Source: Aegilops tauschii subsp. strangulata
Taxonomy: Eukaryota; Streptophyta; Magnoliopsida; Poales; Poaceae
Direction of reading: 5' to 3'
Length of the DNA: 64,000 bases
Assembly: GCF_002575655.3 (NCBI RefSeq)
Contig: NC_053037.3
Span: 501,774,544-501,838,543, forward strand
Position 1 is the first letter of the stretch; every line of letters begins with the position of its first letter. The notes under the pieces were generated by a model that did no database searches, was not told the DNA's origin, and worked only from the letters and a program-made list of their open reading frames with translations. Shown one piece after another: positions 35,337-46,286 of the stretch. The translations under genes and the position numbers were made by a program.

Positions 35337-36491
35337 TAGTGGGCACCGTGTAAGTCGGTAGGGGCTCTTCCTCGGGCGCAAGGAAGCTTATATCCGGAAA
35401 AAAAATCGTGTTAAAATATCATCGCAATCGGAGTTATGCATCTTCGAATACTTAAGAAACGGTGAAAGGCCAGAAAATGAGAACGCGAAACGGAAGAGAA
35501 CAGAGAGATAGTTCCAAGGGTTCTCATCCCTCCGCCGCCGTGGAGGCCATGGACCAGAGGGGAAACCCTCCTCCCATCTAGGGGGAGGCATAGGAAGAAG
35601 AAGAATGAGGGGGGCTCTCTCCCCCTCTCTCCCGGTGGCGCCGGAGTGCCGCCGGGGCAAGGATCGTGACGGCGATCTACACCAACAACCTTGCTACCCT
35701 AAACACCAACCTTCTCCCCCTCTATGCAGTGGTGTAACCTCTCTATTGCCGCAGTAATTCTCTACTTAAACATGGTGCTCAACACTATATAATATTATCC
35801 AATGATATGTGGTTATCCTATGATGTTTGAGTAGATCTGTTTTGTCCTATGGGTTGATTGATGATCTTGATTGGTTTGAGTTGTATATTTTATTCTGGTG
35901 CTGTCCTATGGTGCCCCCCGTGTCGCGCAAATGTGAGGGATCCCCGTTGTAGGGTGTTTCAAACGTTCATGATTCGCTTATGGTGGGTAGCGTGAGTGAG
36001 TGAAACACATACCCGAGTAGGTGGGTTGTTGCGTATGGGAGTAAAGAGGACTTGATACTTAACGGTATGGTTGGGTTTTATCTTAATGATCTTTGGTTGT
36101 TGCGGATGCTTGATAGAGTTCCAATCATAAGTGCATATGATCCATGTATGAAAATTATGTTAGCTCATGCCTCTCCCTCATATAAAATTGCAATAGTGAT
36201 TACCGGTCTAGTTATCAATTGCCTAGGGACAACTAACTTTCTTGTGTGAAAAAGCTTTCTACTAAACAACTAAATTTATTATCTTGCAATTCATTCATAG
36301 TTTTATTCTCGCAAAGTACTTCTAGTTTTATTCTTGTTCTAGGTAAAGCGAACGTTAAGTGTGCGTAGAGTTGTATCGGTGGTCGATAGAACTTGAGGGA
36401 ATATTTGTTCTACCTTTAACTCCTCGTTGGGTTCGACACTCTTATTTATCATAAAAGGCTACAAATGATCCCCTATACTTGTGGGTTATCA
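35337..36491 (+). repeat. Right part of the LTR of Gypsy element C
   Basis: This continues the LTR broken at 24278 by the Sabrina insertion and ends TTGTGGGTTATCA. The open frames inside it are incidental. The flank after the LTR is GAGGT; the partner target duplication is not in the window. Confidence 0.75.
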
Positions 36492-37949
36492 GAGGTGGTG
36501 GTGGTGGGGACAGGGACGGGGTCGTAGATGGTGTCAGATGAGGCCACACACCCACGTAGTGGCGAATATATGGCGTGCCGCCGCGTGCTCGGAGGACGAC
36601 CGACAAAAAATGATTGTCGCCGTAGGTCATGCTCGTCGCGGAGCCAAGTATCCCATAGTGGCGAATATATGGTGTACCTGCAGTCGTAGAGCAGATCTGG
36701 TGGTACGCGAGCGCGGCGCTGGTTGATCTCCTCATGGCTGGCGCGGCCGTGCTCCAGCACCGGTGGGATTAGCACCCGATCCGCGGAGAGATGCCAAATG
36801 TTGGGGAGGTGGGCCTCGCTCAACGGGAGTGGCGTCACTGTTTCCCAATGGTGTTGGCAGATGTCAACGTCAACGTAGGGTCGTTTGCGCTATGGGGCCG
36901 TTGGCCGCACGGTGCTGGTGGAGCGCCGACGATCGGAGGATGACCCGGCCTCATGGTCATGCTTCCCCTTGCCGATCCAATGCCACCCTATGGCAGCCGG
37001 CGAGGAGGAGATGATAGGAAGTGGAACAACGGCTAGGGTTTGCTCGCTCGGGTCGGGGCTCGACGAGGCAGCCGGGTTGTCTTTGTTCTATGATGGGCAC
37101 AGTAGCGGCGGCAAGAGCAGGGACGTGCCCCGCTGCCCCGACCTGAACGTTGACCTGGACCTGTCCATGAGCCTGTCGTGCTTGCTTCCCAAGACAGCAC
37201 CACCCGCCAAGTCGACGCTCACGTCGCACCAGCAGCAATGCATCTGCCTATGCTGTCACCTCGACATCCGCAACAGGGAGGCATGCACCCGCAAAAAGGC
37301 GTTGCCGGTGGGCCCACGCGTGTTCTGGTTTCTCCGGCCACTAGAGGAGGGTCAATACATATAGCACACTAGGAGCTCGGAAAAATTCTGTACAAAACAC
37401 AAAATGGAGGAAAAGTGGGGGGGAAAGGGCTTCTAACTGAGATAGCTGAGGTGGATTATTGTTATTTCTCATGTTTCGCTTCATCGCACATACGATTCAT
37501 TTCTTCTTGCCATATAGTAGAATTTTGAATTTCATGCAGCGGCAAAAAATGTCAAAAAAATCTAGGATGGAAAAATTGATAGTACTAAATTCTTATTTTT
37601 TTTGAATTTTTACCGGGGGGAGCCCCTCCGCCACCTGAATATATTACGTAAAGAGGCACAACCCCTGAGGTCAGATTACAGAGAGATGGAGAGAATTATA
37701 GAGAGATGGGGAGAAATTACATCAGACCAACTCACGAGCTCTAAGCACAGACAACCAGACATCAATGTGGGAAAATAGTGGCAGATAGAACTATTTAAGT
37801 GTGCATCTGATTCGAGTGTTTGTTTGTGTCATGTGGGAAATAGTGCGAGAACAGAGCATGTGGCGTGTTTTGGGTAGGTAAGGAACTTATGCTATTTAGG
37901 CCCTCAAGGAAATGAAAACAACATATTCCTTCATCCATTTTGTAGTCAC
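36492..37949. other. Low-copy region between element C and the small Copia element
   Basis: The first 900 bp are GC-rich and include a repeated AGTGGCGAATATATGG (36556 and 36656) and a possible gene fragment (36885-37364). From 37400 the sequence turns AT-rich. The segment 37590-37735 reads on the minus strand as GGTGGCGGAGGGGCTCCCC followed by a short A-rich end, which could be the 3' end of a non-LTR retroposon. Nothing else was recognised. Confidence 0.4.
36885..37364 (+). CDS. Possible gene fragment with EAR-like motif, unknown function
   Basis: This 159-codon frame in GC-rich low-copy DNA ends 13 bp before TAG-rich AT sequence. Residues near 90-103 read CPDLNVDLDLSMSLS, which contains overlapping LxLxL/DLNxx patterns like plant EAR repression motifs. 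Next come HQQQCICLCCHLDI and EACTRKK, a Cys-rich tail. I do not recognise a family. The lower frames of the same DNA are also open because of GC content, so coding potential is not proven. It could be a 3' exon of a degraded regulatory gene. Confidence 0.3.
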   Translation: MRYGAVGRTVLVERRRSEDDPASWSCFPLPIQCHPMAAGEEEMIGSGTTARVCSLGSGLDEAAGLSLFYDGHSSGGKSRDVPRCPDLNVDLDLSMSLSCLLPKTAPPAKSTLTSHQQQCICLCCHLDIRNREACTRKKALPVGPRVFWFLRPLEEGQYI

Positions 37950-38088
37950 TGTTAGAGTAGTCATTATGGTATACGACTTCTAGTCCAAGTCAGTTTTGTA
38001 CCCCTACCCCAAGTCGGTTTGTACCCTCTTATATACTCTTGTATGCCGCACCAAATCATCAATAAGCAATAGTTTTATTCAGCTTTCA
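37950..38088 (+). repeat. 5' LTR of the small Copia element
   Basis: This 139-bp LTR starts TGTTAGAGTAGTC and ends TATTCAGCTTTCA. It contains CTCTTATATACTCTTG, a TATA box (38031-38036), leaving a very short transcribed repeat. Confidence 0.92.
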
Positions 38089-38120
38089 TGGTATCAGATA
38101 CCGGTCCCAGGGTTTAGGGT

Positions 38121-40004
38121 ATGGCTCCGCCAACGCGGCCGCCGCCCGGCTACTTCGAGCGCCGGGCCGCACTCATCGCCAAGGCTGCCAACGCCGCGGC
38201 CGCTTCTCTCTCGTCCCTCACCATAGCTCCACAAAACTACCCTGCACCCATCCTCGCCGCACCAATATCTCTTGCTGACACAATCTCCGACGTCAGCCCC
38301 TACATCCCCATAGTTCTTGATCTCGCCGCCCACAACTACTACCATTGGAGACATCTCTTCGATCTCCACCTCGGCCGCTGGAACCTGCGCTCGCATGTCG
38401 CCGCCAACTGTCTTCCCCGCCCCGACGATCCGCAATGGTTGAAAGACGATCTCGCGATCGTCCAGTGGTTCTACACCCGCTTCACCACCGAGATCTTCAA
38501 CATGCTCGATCACGATGGCGCCACCGCTGCCAACATCTGGCACTCCCTCCGTCAGCTCTTCCAAAGCAACACCGACGCTCGGAAAAACGCTCTCCACACC
38601 GAGCTTCGCAATATGGTGCAAGGAGACGCCCCGGTGAACCTGTTCTGCCAGCGCGTTAAGACCATTGGTGATGAGCTCCGCGAACTCGGCGATACAGTTA
38701 GCGACTCACAACTAATCAATATCGTCGTCGTCGGCCTCAGCGAAGACTTTGACAAGCAAGCCTCGTTCATACCGATGATACGGCCCCCTCCTACCTTCGC
38801 TGAAGTTCGTTCCTTGCTACAACTCGCGGCCGAAACACAAGCTCGCAAGGACTCTCGCCCCAAGGTCTTTCATGCTGCGCCTCGTCCTCCTCTGTCGTCT
38901 ACACCAGCGCCGCCTTCCAGGCCGGCTCCTGCCGCCGGGCCGTCCGCATCGTCATCTGTTCAACCGTCCCCAGGCTGGCGTCCTAGTCCGAACTACCGCA
39001 GCAAAAACCCTATCTACATGCCGCCGTCGACATCACCAGCACCGAGTCCTGCACCACCCACCAGTGCTCCATCTGCGGTTGCATGGCGGCCTCCTCATGA
39101 TCCTTGGACGGGGCTTGTTCAAGCATGGCCCATGCCCTGGTCCGCTCCGTCCACCCTCGGTGCTCCGCCGGCATACTCAGGTGCCTGGCAACCCGGCCTT
39201 CGGCCGCCTACTGGTGCTCCCGGGGTTCTCAACCCCCGACAGCCGGCCAATGCCTATCACGCCGCCCCGACGTATGTTCCTTATGGTCATTACAGCACCG
39301 ACGGCGGTGCCTACTACACTCCTCAGCCGGCCCTGCTCCCGACGCCACCCCCACCACAGCCGGCCAATGCCTACTACACTCCCCAGCCGGCCCTACTGCC
39401 TTCACCATCGTTTCCGCCGGCACTGCTTCCGACGCCACCCTCACCTGCGACGCCGAGCTGGGATCAAGCTGCCTTTCTCCAGGCCATGAATAACTTTGTT
39501 GCACAAGGAAACTCAGGTATGGATTGGATCTTTGATTCAGGGGCCTCTAGTCATATGTCTGCATCTAGTAATTGGTTATCTTCTTGCACTAAATCTCCTT
39601 TCCCTTCCATTATCCTTGGAGATGGATCATCTATTCCTATATATTGTGTTGGTCAGGCTCAACTTCCCTCTTCCACCAAACCTCTTTTACTTCGCGATGT
39701 TCTAGTTGCACCCGCCCTCATTAAAAATCTTATCTCTGTTCGCCAATTTACTTGCGACAATCTAGTTTCGACTGAATTTGACCCTTTTGGTTTATCTGTG
39801 AAGGATTACCTGACCAAGGCCGAGATCGCTCGCTTCAATAGCTCCGGTGATCTTTATTCTCTTAATGGAGTTCCTGCCGCCACCCCTCCAACATCCATGC
39901 TGGCCTTCGTCGATCTCTGGCATCGTCGCTTGGGCCATCCCAACCTCGCCGTCTTAGCTTCTATGCTTAGTGAATTTACCATACCATGTAATAGGGACTC
40001 ATAA
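38121..40004 (+). CDS. Gag-protease and first zinc-finger half of integrase, small Copia
   Basis: The protein has 627 residues from ATG 38121. Residues 1-240 are a UBN2/gag domain (HNYYHWRHLFDLHLGRWNL, NPDA-type LFQSNTDARKNALHTEL). Residues 250-460 are proline-rich, with repeated QPANAYYTPQPALLP units and no CCHC knuckle. The protease is marked by DSGASSHM at residue 472. The GAG-pre-integrase region (LWHRRLGHPN) follows near 598. The frame then ends at TAA 40002-40004, between the His and Cys pairs of the HHCC finger; the remainder continues in the +1-shifted frame. The break is a one-base difference near 39990. Because the LTRs are identical it is either very recent or a sequence error. Confidence 0.9.
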   Translation: MAPPTRPPPGYFERRAALIAKAANAAAASLSSLTIAPQNYPAPILAAPISLADTISDVSPYIPIVLDLAAHNYYHWRHLFDLHLGRWNLRSHVAANCLPRPDDPQWLKDDLAIVQWFYTRFTTEIFNMLDHDGATAANIWHSLRQLFQSNTDARKNALHTELRNMVQGDAPVNLFCQRVKTIGDELRELGDTVSDSQLINIVVVGLSEDFDKQASFIPMIRPPPTFAEVRSLLQLAAETQARKDSRPKVFHAAPRPPLSSTPAPPSRPAPAAGPSASSSVQPSPGWRPSPNYRSKNPIYMPPSTSPAPSPAPPTSAPSAVAWRPPHDPWTGLVQAWPMPWSAPSTLGAPPAYSGAWQPGLRPPTGAPGVLNPRQPANAYHAAPTYVPYGHYSTDGGAYYTPQPALLPTPPPPQPANAYYTPQPALLPSPSFPPALLPTPPSPATPSWDQAAFLQAMNNFVAQGNSGMDWIFDSGASSHMSASSNWLSSCTKSPFPSIILGDGSSIPIYCVGQAQLPSSTKPLLLRDVLVAPALIKNLISVRQFTCDNLVSTEFDPFGLSVKDYLTKAEIARFNSSGDLYSLNGVPAATPPTSMLAFVDLWHRRLGHPNLAVLASMLSEFTIPCNRDS

Positions 40005-42759
40005 TTCTGTGTTTTGCGAGTCTTGTCAATTAGGCAAACATGTGCGTCTTCCCTTTAGTTCCTCTAGTTCTTGTAGCACTTATCCCTTTGAATTAATACA
40101 TTGTGATTTATGGACCTCTCCCATTGCAAGTGTTTCGGGTTTTAAATACTACCTTGTTATCCTAGATGATTTCACCCACTTTGTCTGGACTTTTCCTCTA
40201 CGCAACAAATCCGAGGTCCATTCTCTTTTCCTTAATTTTCAACGCTATGTGTCTGTTCACTTCTTCCTCCCAATTCGCTTTATCCAATGTGACAATGGTC
40301 GTGAGTTTGATAACATTAAAAATTGTACTTTCTTCTTACAACATGGCATCCTGCTTAGGTTCTCATGTCCCTACACCTCCCCTCAAAATGGTAAAGCAGA
40401 ACGCTCTCTTCGCACCCTCAATGATATAGTTCGCACTCTCCTCATTCAATCATCTATGCCTCCCAAGTTTTGGGCTGAAGCCCTACACATGGCCACCTTC
40501 CTTCTAAATATTCGACCTTCTAAAACTAAACCCAACACTACTCCCTATTATTCCCTCTTTCTTTCCCACCCCGACTACTCCGCGGTTCGTGTTTTCGGCT
40601 GTCTCTGTTTTCCCAATGCCTACGCCACTTCTGCAAATAAATTGTCACCACGCTCTATCCCATGTGCTTTTCTCGGCTTCTCTGACGAGCACAAAGGCTA
40701 TCGCTGTCTCGACCTTCACACCGGACACGTTCATGTCTCTCGTCATGTCATGTTTGCTGAGCACATTTTTCCTTTCTCACAACGCACTACTACACCATCC
40801 AACACCCCTAGCTCCGCAAACACCCCCTCTCCCCGTCCTTTCCAACTATATACTCCCCTACCTGCCGAACACAACTTATCACCACCACCAATAACACCCA
40901 CCATAGCCAATCCTAACCATACACTCACCCCACCCGAGACGTCCCCAACACCCCCGACCCCTGCTCCCTCCCCAACACCCCCGGCCCCTACTCCCACTCC
41001 ACCACCCAGCCCTACTCCCACTCCACCACCCAGCCCTACTCCTTCGTCCGACTCTTCCGCTGCGCCGGACTCACCAGTACCCACCTTACCCCCTCGTGCT
41101 ATTCCTACAGCAGCCCCGATTAATGATCATCGCATGCGTACTAGGGCCAAATCAGGATTTCATCAACCCCAAGACCGCCTAAACCTTCATACCTCCGTAT
41201 CTCTCACTTCTCTTCCAAAGAATTACAAAACTGCTCTACTTGATCCCAATTGGGCCGCTGCCATGCAAGAAGAATATAATGCTTTACTTCAAAACAACAC
41301 CTGGCAACTTGTTCCTCATCCTCCCAATACAAATATTGTTTCTGGCAAATGGATCTTTCGCCAAAAGTTCCACTCCGATGGGAGCCTCTCACGATATAAA
41401 GCCAGGTGGGTTTGTCGTGGCTTTTCTCAGCAACAAGGAATTGATTACGAAGAAACCTTCTCTCCTGTTGTTAAACCTAGCACCATTCGCACCGTTCTTA
41501 GTGTTGTTGTCTCCTCTTCATGGCCCATTCACCAACTTGATGTTAAAAATGCTTTCCTCCATGGTTCCCTTCAAGAAACTGTCTACTGCCAGCAACCTCT
41601 GGGTTTTGAAAATCCATCCTTTCCAACTCATGTATGTCTTCTTCAGAAATCTCTCTACGGTCTTAAACAGGCCCCACGAGCTTGGTTTCAACGCTTCTTC
41701 TCCTTCATTCAAACAATAGGCTTCACTCCATCTCTCTCCGACACCTCTCTTTTTGTGTATCATCAAACTTCTGACACTGCCTATTTACTTCTCTATGTAG
41801 ATGATATCATTCTTACCGCCTCCTCTCAAAAGTTCTTAGATCATATTGTCTCTCTTCTTAGATCTGAATTTTCTATGACTGACCTAGGACTCCTTCATCA
41901 TTTCTTAGGCATTGCTGTTGTTCGAGATTCCTCCAGCCTTTTTCTTTCCCAACGCAAGTATATTCTTGATCTTCTTAATCGTGCTGGTATGCTTGACTGT
42001 CAATCATCTCGCACTCCTGTCGATACTAGTTTTAAACTTTCGGCTACCGGTGAACCCTTTTCCGATCCTACTCTCTATCGTAGCCTAACAGGTGCTCTCC
42101 AATATCTCACCATTACTCGTCCTGAAATCTCTTTTGCTGTTCAACAAGCATGTCTCTATATGCATGATCCCCGGGTTCCTCACTATAATCATATTAAACG
42201 CATTCTTCGGTATTTAAAAGGAACTCTCAATCATGGTCTCCACCTCAATAATTCTTCTCCAAACTCGCTTACCGCATACTCTGATGCAGACTGGGCTGGT
42301 TGTCCTGACACTCGAAGGTCCACTTCCGGTTTTTGTGTTTTTCTTGGTAACAATTTGATTTCTTGGTCTTCGAAAAGACAGGTTACACTCTCACGTTCGT
42401 CGGCCGAGGCTGAGTATCGCGCTGTGGCACATGCCGTTGCAGATACAATCTGGATTCGGCAGTTACTCTCCGAGCTACACGGGCCTATTGAGCAGGCCAC
42501 TATTGTCTACTGTGACAACATATCAGCAGTCTACATGACCAGCAATCCGGTTCAACACCGACGCACAAAGCATATTGAGATTGATATTCATTTTGTTCGT
42601 GAAAAGGTTGCTCTTGGTCAGGTTCGGGTGCTTCATGTTCCCTCTACGGCTCAGTTTGCTGACATTTTCACCAAGGCACTGCCTACTAAGCCGTTTCAAG
42701 ATATCGGTTTCAGTCTCAACGTCGTCGAGCCTGCCGTTGATACTGCGGGGGGATGTTAG
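39970..42759 (+). CDS. Integrase-reverse transcriptase-RNase H, small Copia
   Basis: This frame runs without interruption to TAG 42757-42759, inside the 3' LTR. It opens with the CESCQLGKH Cys pair of the integrase finger. The integrase core has [25 protein letters not shown] and [13 protein letters not shown] proline-rich linker (residues about 290-370) contains a 24-bp unit repeated in tandem at about 40990-41040. Reverse transcriptase has [11 protein letters not shown] and YVDDIIL (near residue 609). RNase H has [23 protein letters not shown] and [13 protein letters not shown]. All catalytic landmarks are present. It has no start codon of its own in the natural context; it is the second part of a gag-pol polyprotein separated by a frameshift. 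Confidence 0.93.
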   Translation: MNLPYHVIGTHNSVFCESCQLGKHVRLPFSSSSSCSTYPFELIHCDLWTSPIASVSGFKYYLVILDDFTHFVWTFPLRNKSEVHSLFLNFQRYVSVHFFLPIRFIQCDNGREFDNIKNCTFFLQHGILLRFSCPYTSPQNGKAERSLRTLNDIVRTLLIQSSMPPKFWAEALHMATFLLNIRPSKTKPNTTPYYSLFLSHPDYSAVRVFGCLCFPNAYATSANKLSPRSIPCAFLGFSDEHKGYRCLDLHTGHVHVSRHVMFAEHIFPFSQRTTTPSNTPSSANTPSPRPFQLYTPLPAEHNLSPPPITPTIANPNHTLTPPETSPTPPTPAPSPTPPAPTPTPPPSPTPTPPPSPTPSSDSSAAPDSPVPTLPPRAIPTAAPINDHRMRTRAKSGFHQPQDRLNLHTSVSLTSLPKNYKTALLDPNWAAAMQEEYNALLQNNTWQLVPHPPNTNIVSGKWIFRQKFHSDGSLSRYKARWVCRGFSQQQGIDYEETFSPVVKPSTIRTVLSVVVSSSWPIHQLDVKNAFLHGSLQETVYCQQPLGFENPSFPTHVCLLQKSLYGLKQAPRAWFQRFFSFIQTIGFTPSLSDTSLFVYHQTSDTAYLLLYVDDIILTASSQKFLDHIVSLLRSEFSMTDLGLLHHFLGIAVVRDSSSLFLSQRKYILDLLNRAGMLDCQSSRTPVDTSFKLSATGEPFSDPTLYRSLTGALQYLTITRPEISFAVQQACLYMHDPRVPHYNHIKRILRYLKGTLNHGLHLNNSSPNSLTAYSDADWAGCPDTRRSTSGFCVFLGNNLISWSSKRQVTLSRSSAEAEYRAVAHAVADTIWIRQLLSELHGPIEQATIVYCDNISAVYMTSNPVQHRRTKHIEIDIHFVREKVALGQVRVLHVPSTAQFADIFTKALPTKPFQDIGFSLNVVEPAVDTAGGC

Positions 42760-42892
42760 AGTAGTCATTATGGTATACGACTTCTAGTCCAAGTCAGTTT
42801 TGTACCCCTACCCCAAGTCGGTTTGTACCCTCTTATATACTCTTGTATGCCGCACCAAATCATCAATAAGCAATAGTTTTATTCAGCTTTCA
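42754..42892 (+). repeat. 3' LTR of the small Copia element
   Basis: I read this as identical to 37950-38088 over 139 bp. It is followed by the GTCAC duplication. The polyprotein stop codon lies 4-6 bp inside it. Confidence 0.93.
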
Positions 42893-42897
42893 GTCAC

Positions 42898-45800
42898 CAC
42901 TGCAGTACTTAATAATCTTCGCTACAGTATGTTTCAAAATATCAAAACATGCATGCATGAATTGTTCCTGTTCATATTATATCCATGCATATGTGAAATA
43001 TGGTCGAACTTTTTAAAATTTAGACACCACAGGTTTGACAAACATATATTTTTAGACATAGAGATATTATCATTATTTGATGATCAATTAGCGGTTAGTC
43101 ACGAGAGACCTAGTATAGTTCTTGTAGGTTTGCTCCAGCGACAATAGGGGGCGGAAATCCCACGGCTTCGCCTCGATGGTGGTTAGGAATAAATTTAAAT
43201 TTGTCTTCAATCGGCGGTGGTGAGATGAAGGAGCGCCATCAGTATGGAATAAGGTCACCTCGCTTCACTCTCGTTTTGTGGTGCTTCTTCGTATGGTTAG
43301 GAGGTGTGTCGAGATCTAGCTCTTTGGGTCTAGCGTTTTATTCTACATGTTTGTCCCGGTGCTCTGTCCCACGGAGCTCACAATGCATCTTGATTCTTTC
43401 AGTACATTTAAGACCGACGAAGGCTAGCCCATCACGGCGTCATCGAGGAGAGTGTGAGATGTGTATTGGCCGATTTGTGTGGCTTGACATGGGGTGTTCT
43501 ACATGCTCTCTCCGGCGTTATCTTCTCCGGACGGCGATCTGCTATGGATGTTGTTGTCGCCCGCGTCTTCTGATCTACATCGATGATTTCTAGCCACTGC
43601 TTCTACAAGCTCCTGGGTATCAACAAGATCGAGGCTCAGAGACGACAACGATATATGCTCATGGCACGCCGTCGATGAATGAGGAGGAAGTAGACTTAGA
43701 CACACCCAAAAATTCAGATGTAATTTTCATCTTTTGTAAGGGTGTTTTTGAAGGGTCTGTCCTGCTAAATACATTTTGGCTTTTCCGCAAGAAAGTACAA
43801 AAATAAGAAAATCATTCGTTAACTATGGATATTTAGACATGGAAAAGGTATCTGATTTTAAAAAATGAACATACGCTTTCGAAACCATCTATTGGTTGAT
43901 AGAGGCAGGCATGAAAAAGATATTATAGTTGGCCATGTTCATTTTTTGTGTGAAAATGACACAAGGTTGCAAATCTGCTATCGTGTGGGTTACAGACTTA
44001 TGGTGGTAAGTTAGCCTATCAACCTAGCTGGGTTCAAAGCCGCCAAAAGGACAAGTGGAAATGACACTTGGAGTAGTCACGAAATACTTTGTGAATTTAA
44101 CTCAGAGCTTCATGGTGGGCCTGCTTCACCATCATACAAAATGTGTAAACTGGAAGCAAATTCTGGATCCTGGTGCAAGTGGATATATCTAACACGTCGT
44201 TGGTGGTTATAGTTTGTATTGTTGATTATGTCATTGGCGAGTAGAATGCCATTTTCGTTTTACACCTGGAGGGAGTTAACTATCATTGGAACCTTCCTTG
44301 CTTTTTTGTCTAATGCCACTTGTTGCACAAAAAATAATCAACCTCTGACAAACCACGAAAGGGGTTTCTTGCAGGTAAGTTGGACGTCGACATTACGTTT
44401 TATTAAGACTTAATAACACCAAATAATCTTTGGTTTGCTATGCCTGTCATCATCGAGTACTTCCTTGTACGCTTTCCACATTTTTGCATGCACCACGTAC
44501 CTCATTTCTGTTTAGTGCTTAGGATTTGGAGGAAAAATCAAGTTGATTACTATTTTTATTACTGAATTATGTTGAGAGGTTTGAGGTTTCCAGTGTGTGG
44601 CACCTGAGGCAGCGATGGTTGGTGAAGGAGTCGGCATCCTCGTATATACGTACTACTCCTACTACTCAATCGTTGGAGTTGGAGTATAATAAGGTGAACG
44701 TTTGCTTCATCTGCCATCATGTTTGAAACGAGAAGATTTGAAGCCGGACGCCACTCGCTCTGATCGCTCCAAAACAAGATCAAGGTCATGAGTCATGGGT
44801 TCGTGCCGACACGTCGGACGTTTGAATCTGCCGGCTTCACCAACCATGTTCTCGCTCATTTTGCCTTGCTTGTTGCATGCAAACACGTACGTACGCACGC
44901 CCGATCGACCACCAAGTATTTGCCAGGGCGGTGTCGACGTGCTTCTCCCTCTGATTAGCTAATATGGGGGGAAATGGAGCGTTTGCACCATGATTAGCTG
45001 ATGTCTATAATGGTCTTTGAATAATCGAGCCGGCTAAGCGCACACGTGGCCCTCTAATTTGCACATAAACGGTTAGTGGCACTGTAGTACCAGTATATCT
45101 ATAGTACTGCCTCCTTGCTCGTGCTGTAACGACGACTCTGTAGCTGTAGCAGGCGGAATTTCCCTGTCAGGTCAGTGCATTTTTCTCTGTGGGTTCCGTG
45201 TCTCCCACCCCACAGCTTATCACCGGTAGCTGAAACAAGGCGGCAACCGTTGTTTTCGCAGGCGCTATTTTCCGCCATGCTACTCTCCGTAGCAAGATAC
45301 TCCGGAAAGCGACTGATACCGTTACAAATACCGGCACTATTTCCACGCACGGGCCCGGATCCCTGTGCCCATATACCACGCCACAGTACGTCTTCCCCCC
45401 GATGTGTCGTTATTGGCACGACGCTCACGCTCGCGATCCACCCGGAACTTCCACCGGTTCCTTGCGCGACGGGATCACTTCCACCAACGCATCCAAAGCT
45501 TGCAAGCTTCTGCATCCGTCGTAGAAGCTGGTAGCTCGACGCATGCTCACGTCGATCATCCGTGGACCGTGTGGACGCGCCGGCGGGGAGCCGTGACATG
45601 GCGCGCGCGAGTTGGACCGGCCGGCCGGCCGGGGCGGCGGCGGTGCCAAGCGTGACACATGCGCGAGGAGATAACCATGAGCGAGGGATCATCGGCGAGG
45701 TTTTACAAAGCTTTATGTTGTTGTCTGGGTACGTAGGTGACGTCCGCCGGGTGGATGATTCGTGTCATTTACCGGATCGAAGTTGGCCACGTCTCCCGTC

Positions 45801-46286
45801 AGAACCTGCTGCTGATTGGCCGTGGTGCGCACGAGTGAACGGGAATCTCTCCCTGGCTTGTGGAAGCACTTGTCAGTTACCACCCCTCGAGTCGTGTCTC
45901 ATCATTCACGCGGGCGCGGGATGAAACCCGTGTCACGTAACCGCGTGTTTCATACCAAAGCGGGGAGAAAACAGCGACTAGTCCGGCCGCGATCTACTCC
46001 GGAACAGTGATCTGATTCTGATCATCACTTGGAGCGGTGGTAGATGCGGACCCAAAGTGGCTCCTCCGGGCGTCGTGGCCCTGCGGATCCCCACAAACCA
46101 TTCAATCGGCTGAGCTACTAGTGCTAGTGGTGTGTGTAGGGGCCCCCACCAGCTCTGTGCCCTGATCTGAATCGTTTCGTTTTGACGGGGAAAAGTTCAA
46201 GAAGTAGGAGCGGAACAACGTGGGACGATGAGACGGATGTGGTTGTTGCTGGTTGGTAGGGGGATGACATCACCGACGACCGCGCC
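42898..46286. other. Low-copy intergenic region
   Basis: This 3.4-kb stretch has no recognised element at its core. 43190-43770 is GC-rich and ends in AATTTTCATCTTTTGTAAGG followed by TGTCCTGCTAAATAC. This recalls the 3' end of plant LINE-derived sequence but is not convincing. 44560-46150 has a promoter-like mixed composition with several ACGTG cores and no introns or coding domains I recognise. The 197-codon minus-strand frame at 45099-45692 overlaps equally open frames on the other strand. 45480-45535 is a repeat shared with the start of the window. Confidence 0.4.
45480..45535. repeat. 56-bp sequence shared with 14-69
   Basis: This is a direct repeat of 14-69 with one mismatch. Sequence on either side differs between the copies, apart from weak similarity just upstream (GCGAxxxGATC). 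Confidence 0.8.

Larger units (their letters stand above)
23254..36491 (+). mobile_element. 3' end of a Sabrina-related Gypsy element (C), with nested Sabrina
   Basis: The segment 23254-23958 is the end of an internal domain. It is homologous in reverse to 28624-29330 of the Sabrina-like element, including the block TTTACCTACTCGAGGACGAG and a purine-rich tract before 23959. The LTR starts TGATACGTCTCTGTCG at 23959 and is broken at 24278 by the Sabrina-like insertion. It resumes at 35337 and ends CTTGTGGGTTATCA at 36491, about 1.47 kb in all. Everything 5' of 23254 is lost or displaced by the CACTA element. The LTR body differs from both Sabrina- and WHAM-type LTRs, so I leave the family open. 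Confidence 0.75.
37950..42892 (+). mobile_element. Very young small Copia retrotransposon with 139-bp LTRs
   Basis: The 4943-bp element has LTRs at 37950-38088 and 42754-42892 that I read as identical, and a perfect 5-bp target duplication GTCAC (37945-37949 and 42893-42897). The primer-binding site TGGTATCAGA (38089-38098) directly follows the 5' LTR, and the tract GCGGGGGGA precedes the 3' LTR. It encodes gag, protease, integrase, reverse transcriptase and RNase H in Copia order, with a single frameshift near 39990. The LTRs are unusually short for Triticeae Copia elements. It sits in low-copy DNA near genes. Family not named. Confidence 0.93.

Noticed and set aside
39970..40004. Overlap of the two Copia frames as a programmed frameshift
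   Set aside because: It falls inside the integrase zinc finger, splitting one domain, and I see no slippery heptamer at the join; a simple mutation or sequence error is more likely.
45099..45692. 197-codon open frame on the minus strand in low-copy DNA
   Set aside because: The same stretch is open in several frames on both strands because of GC content, there is no recognisable domain, and no splice or promoter context fits.
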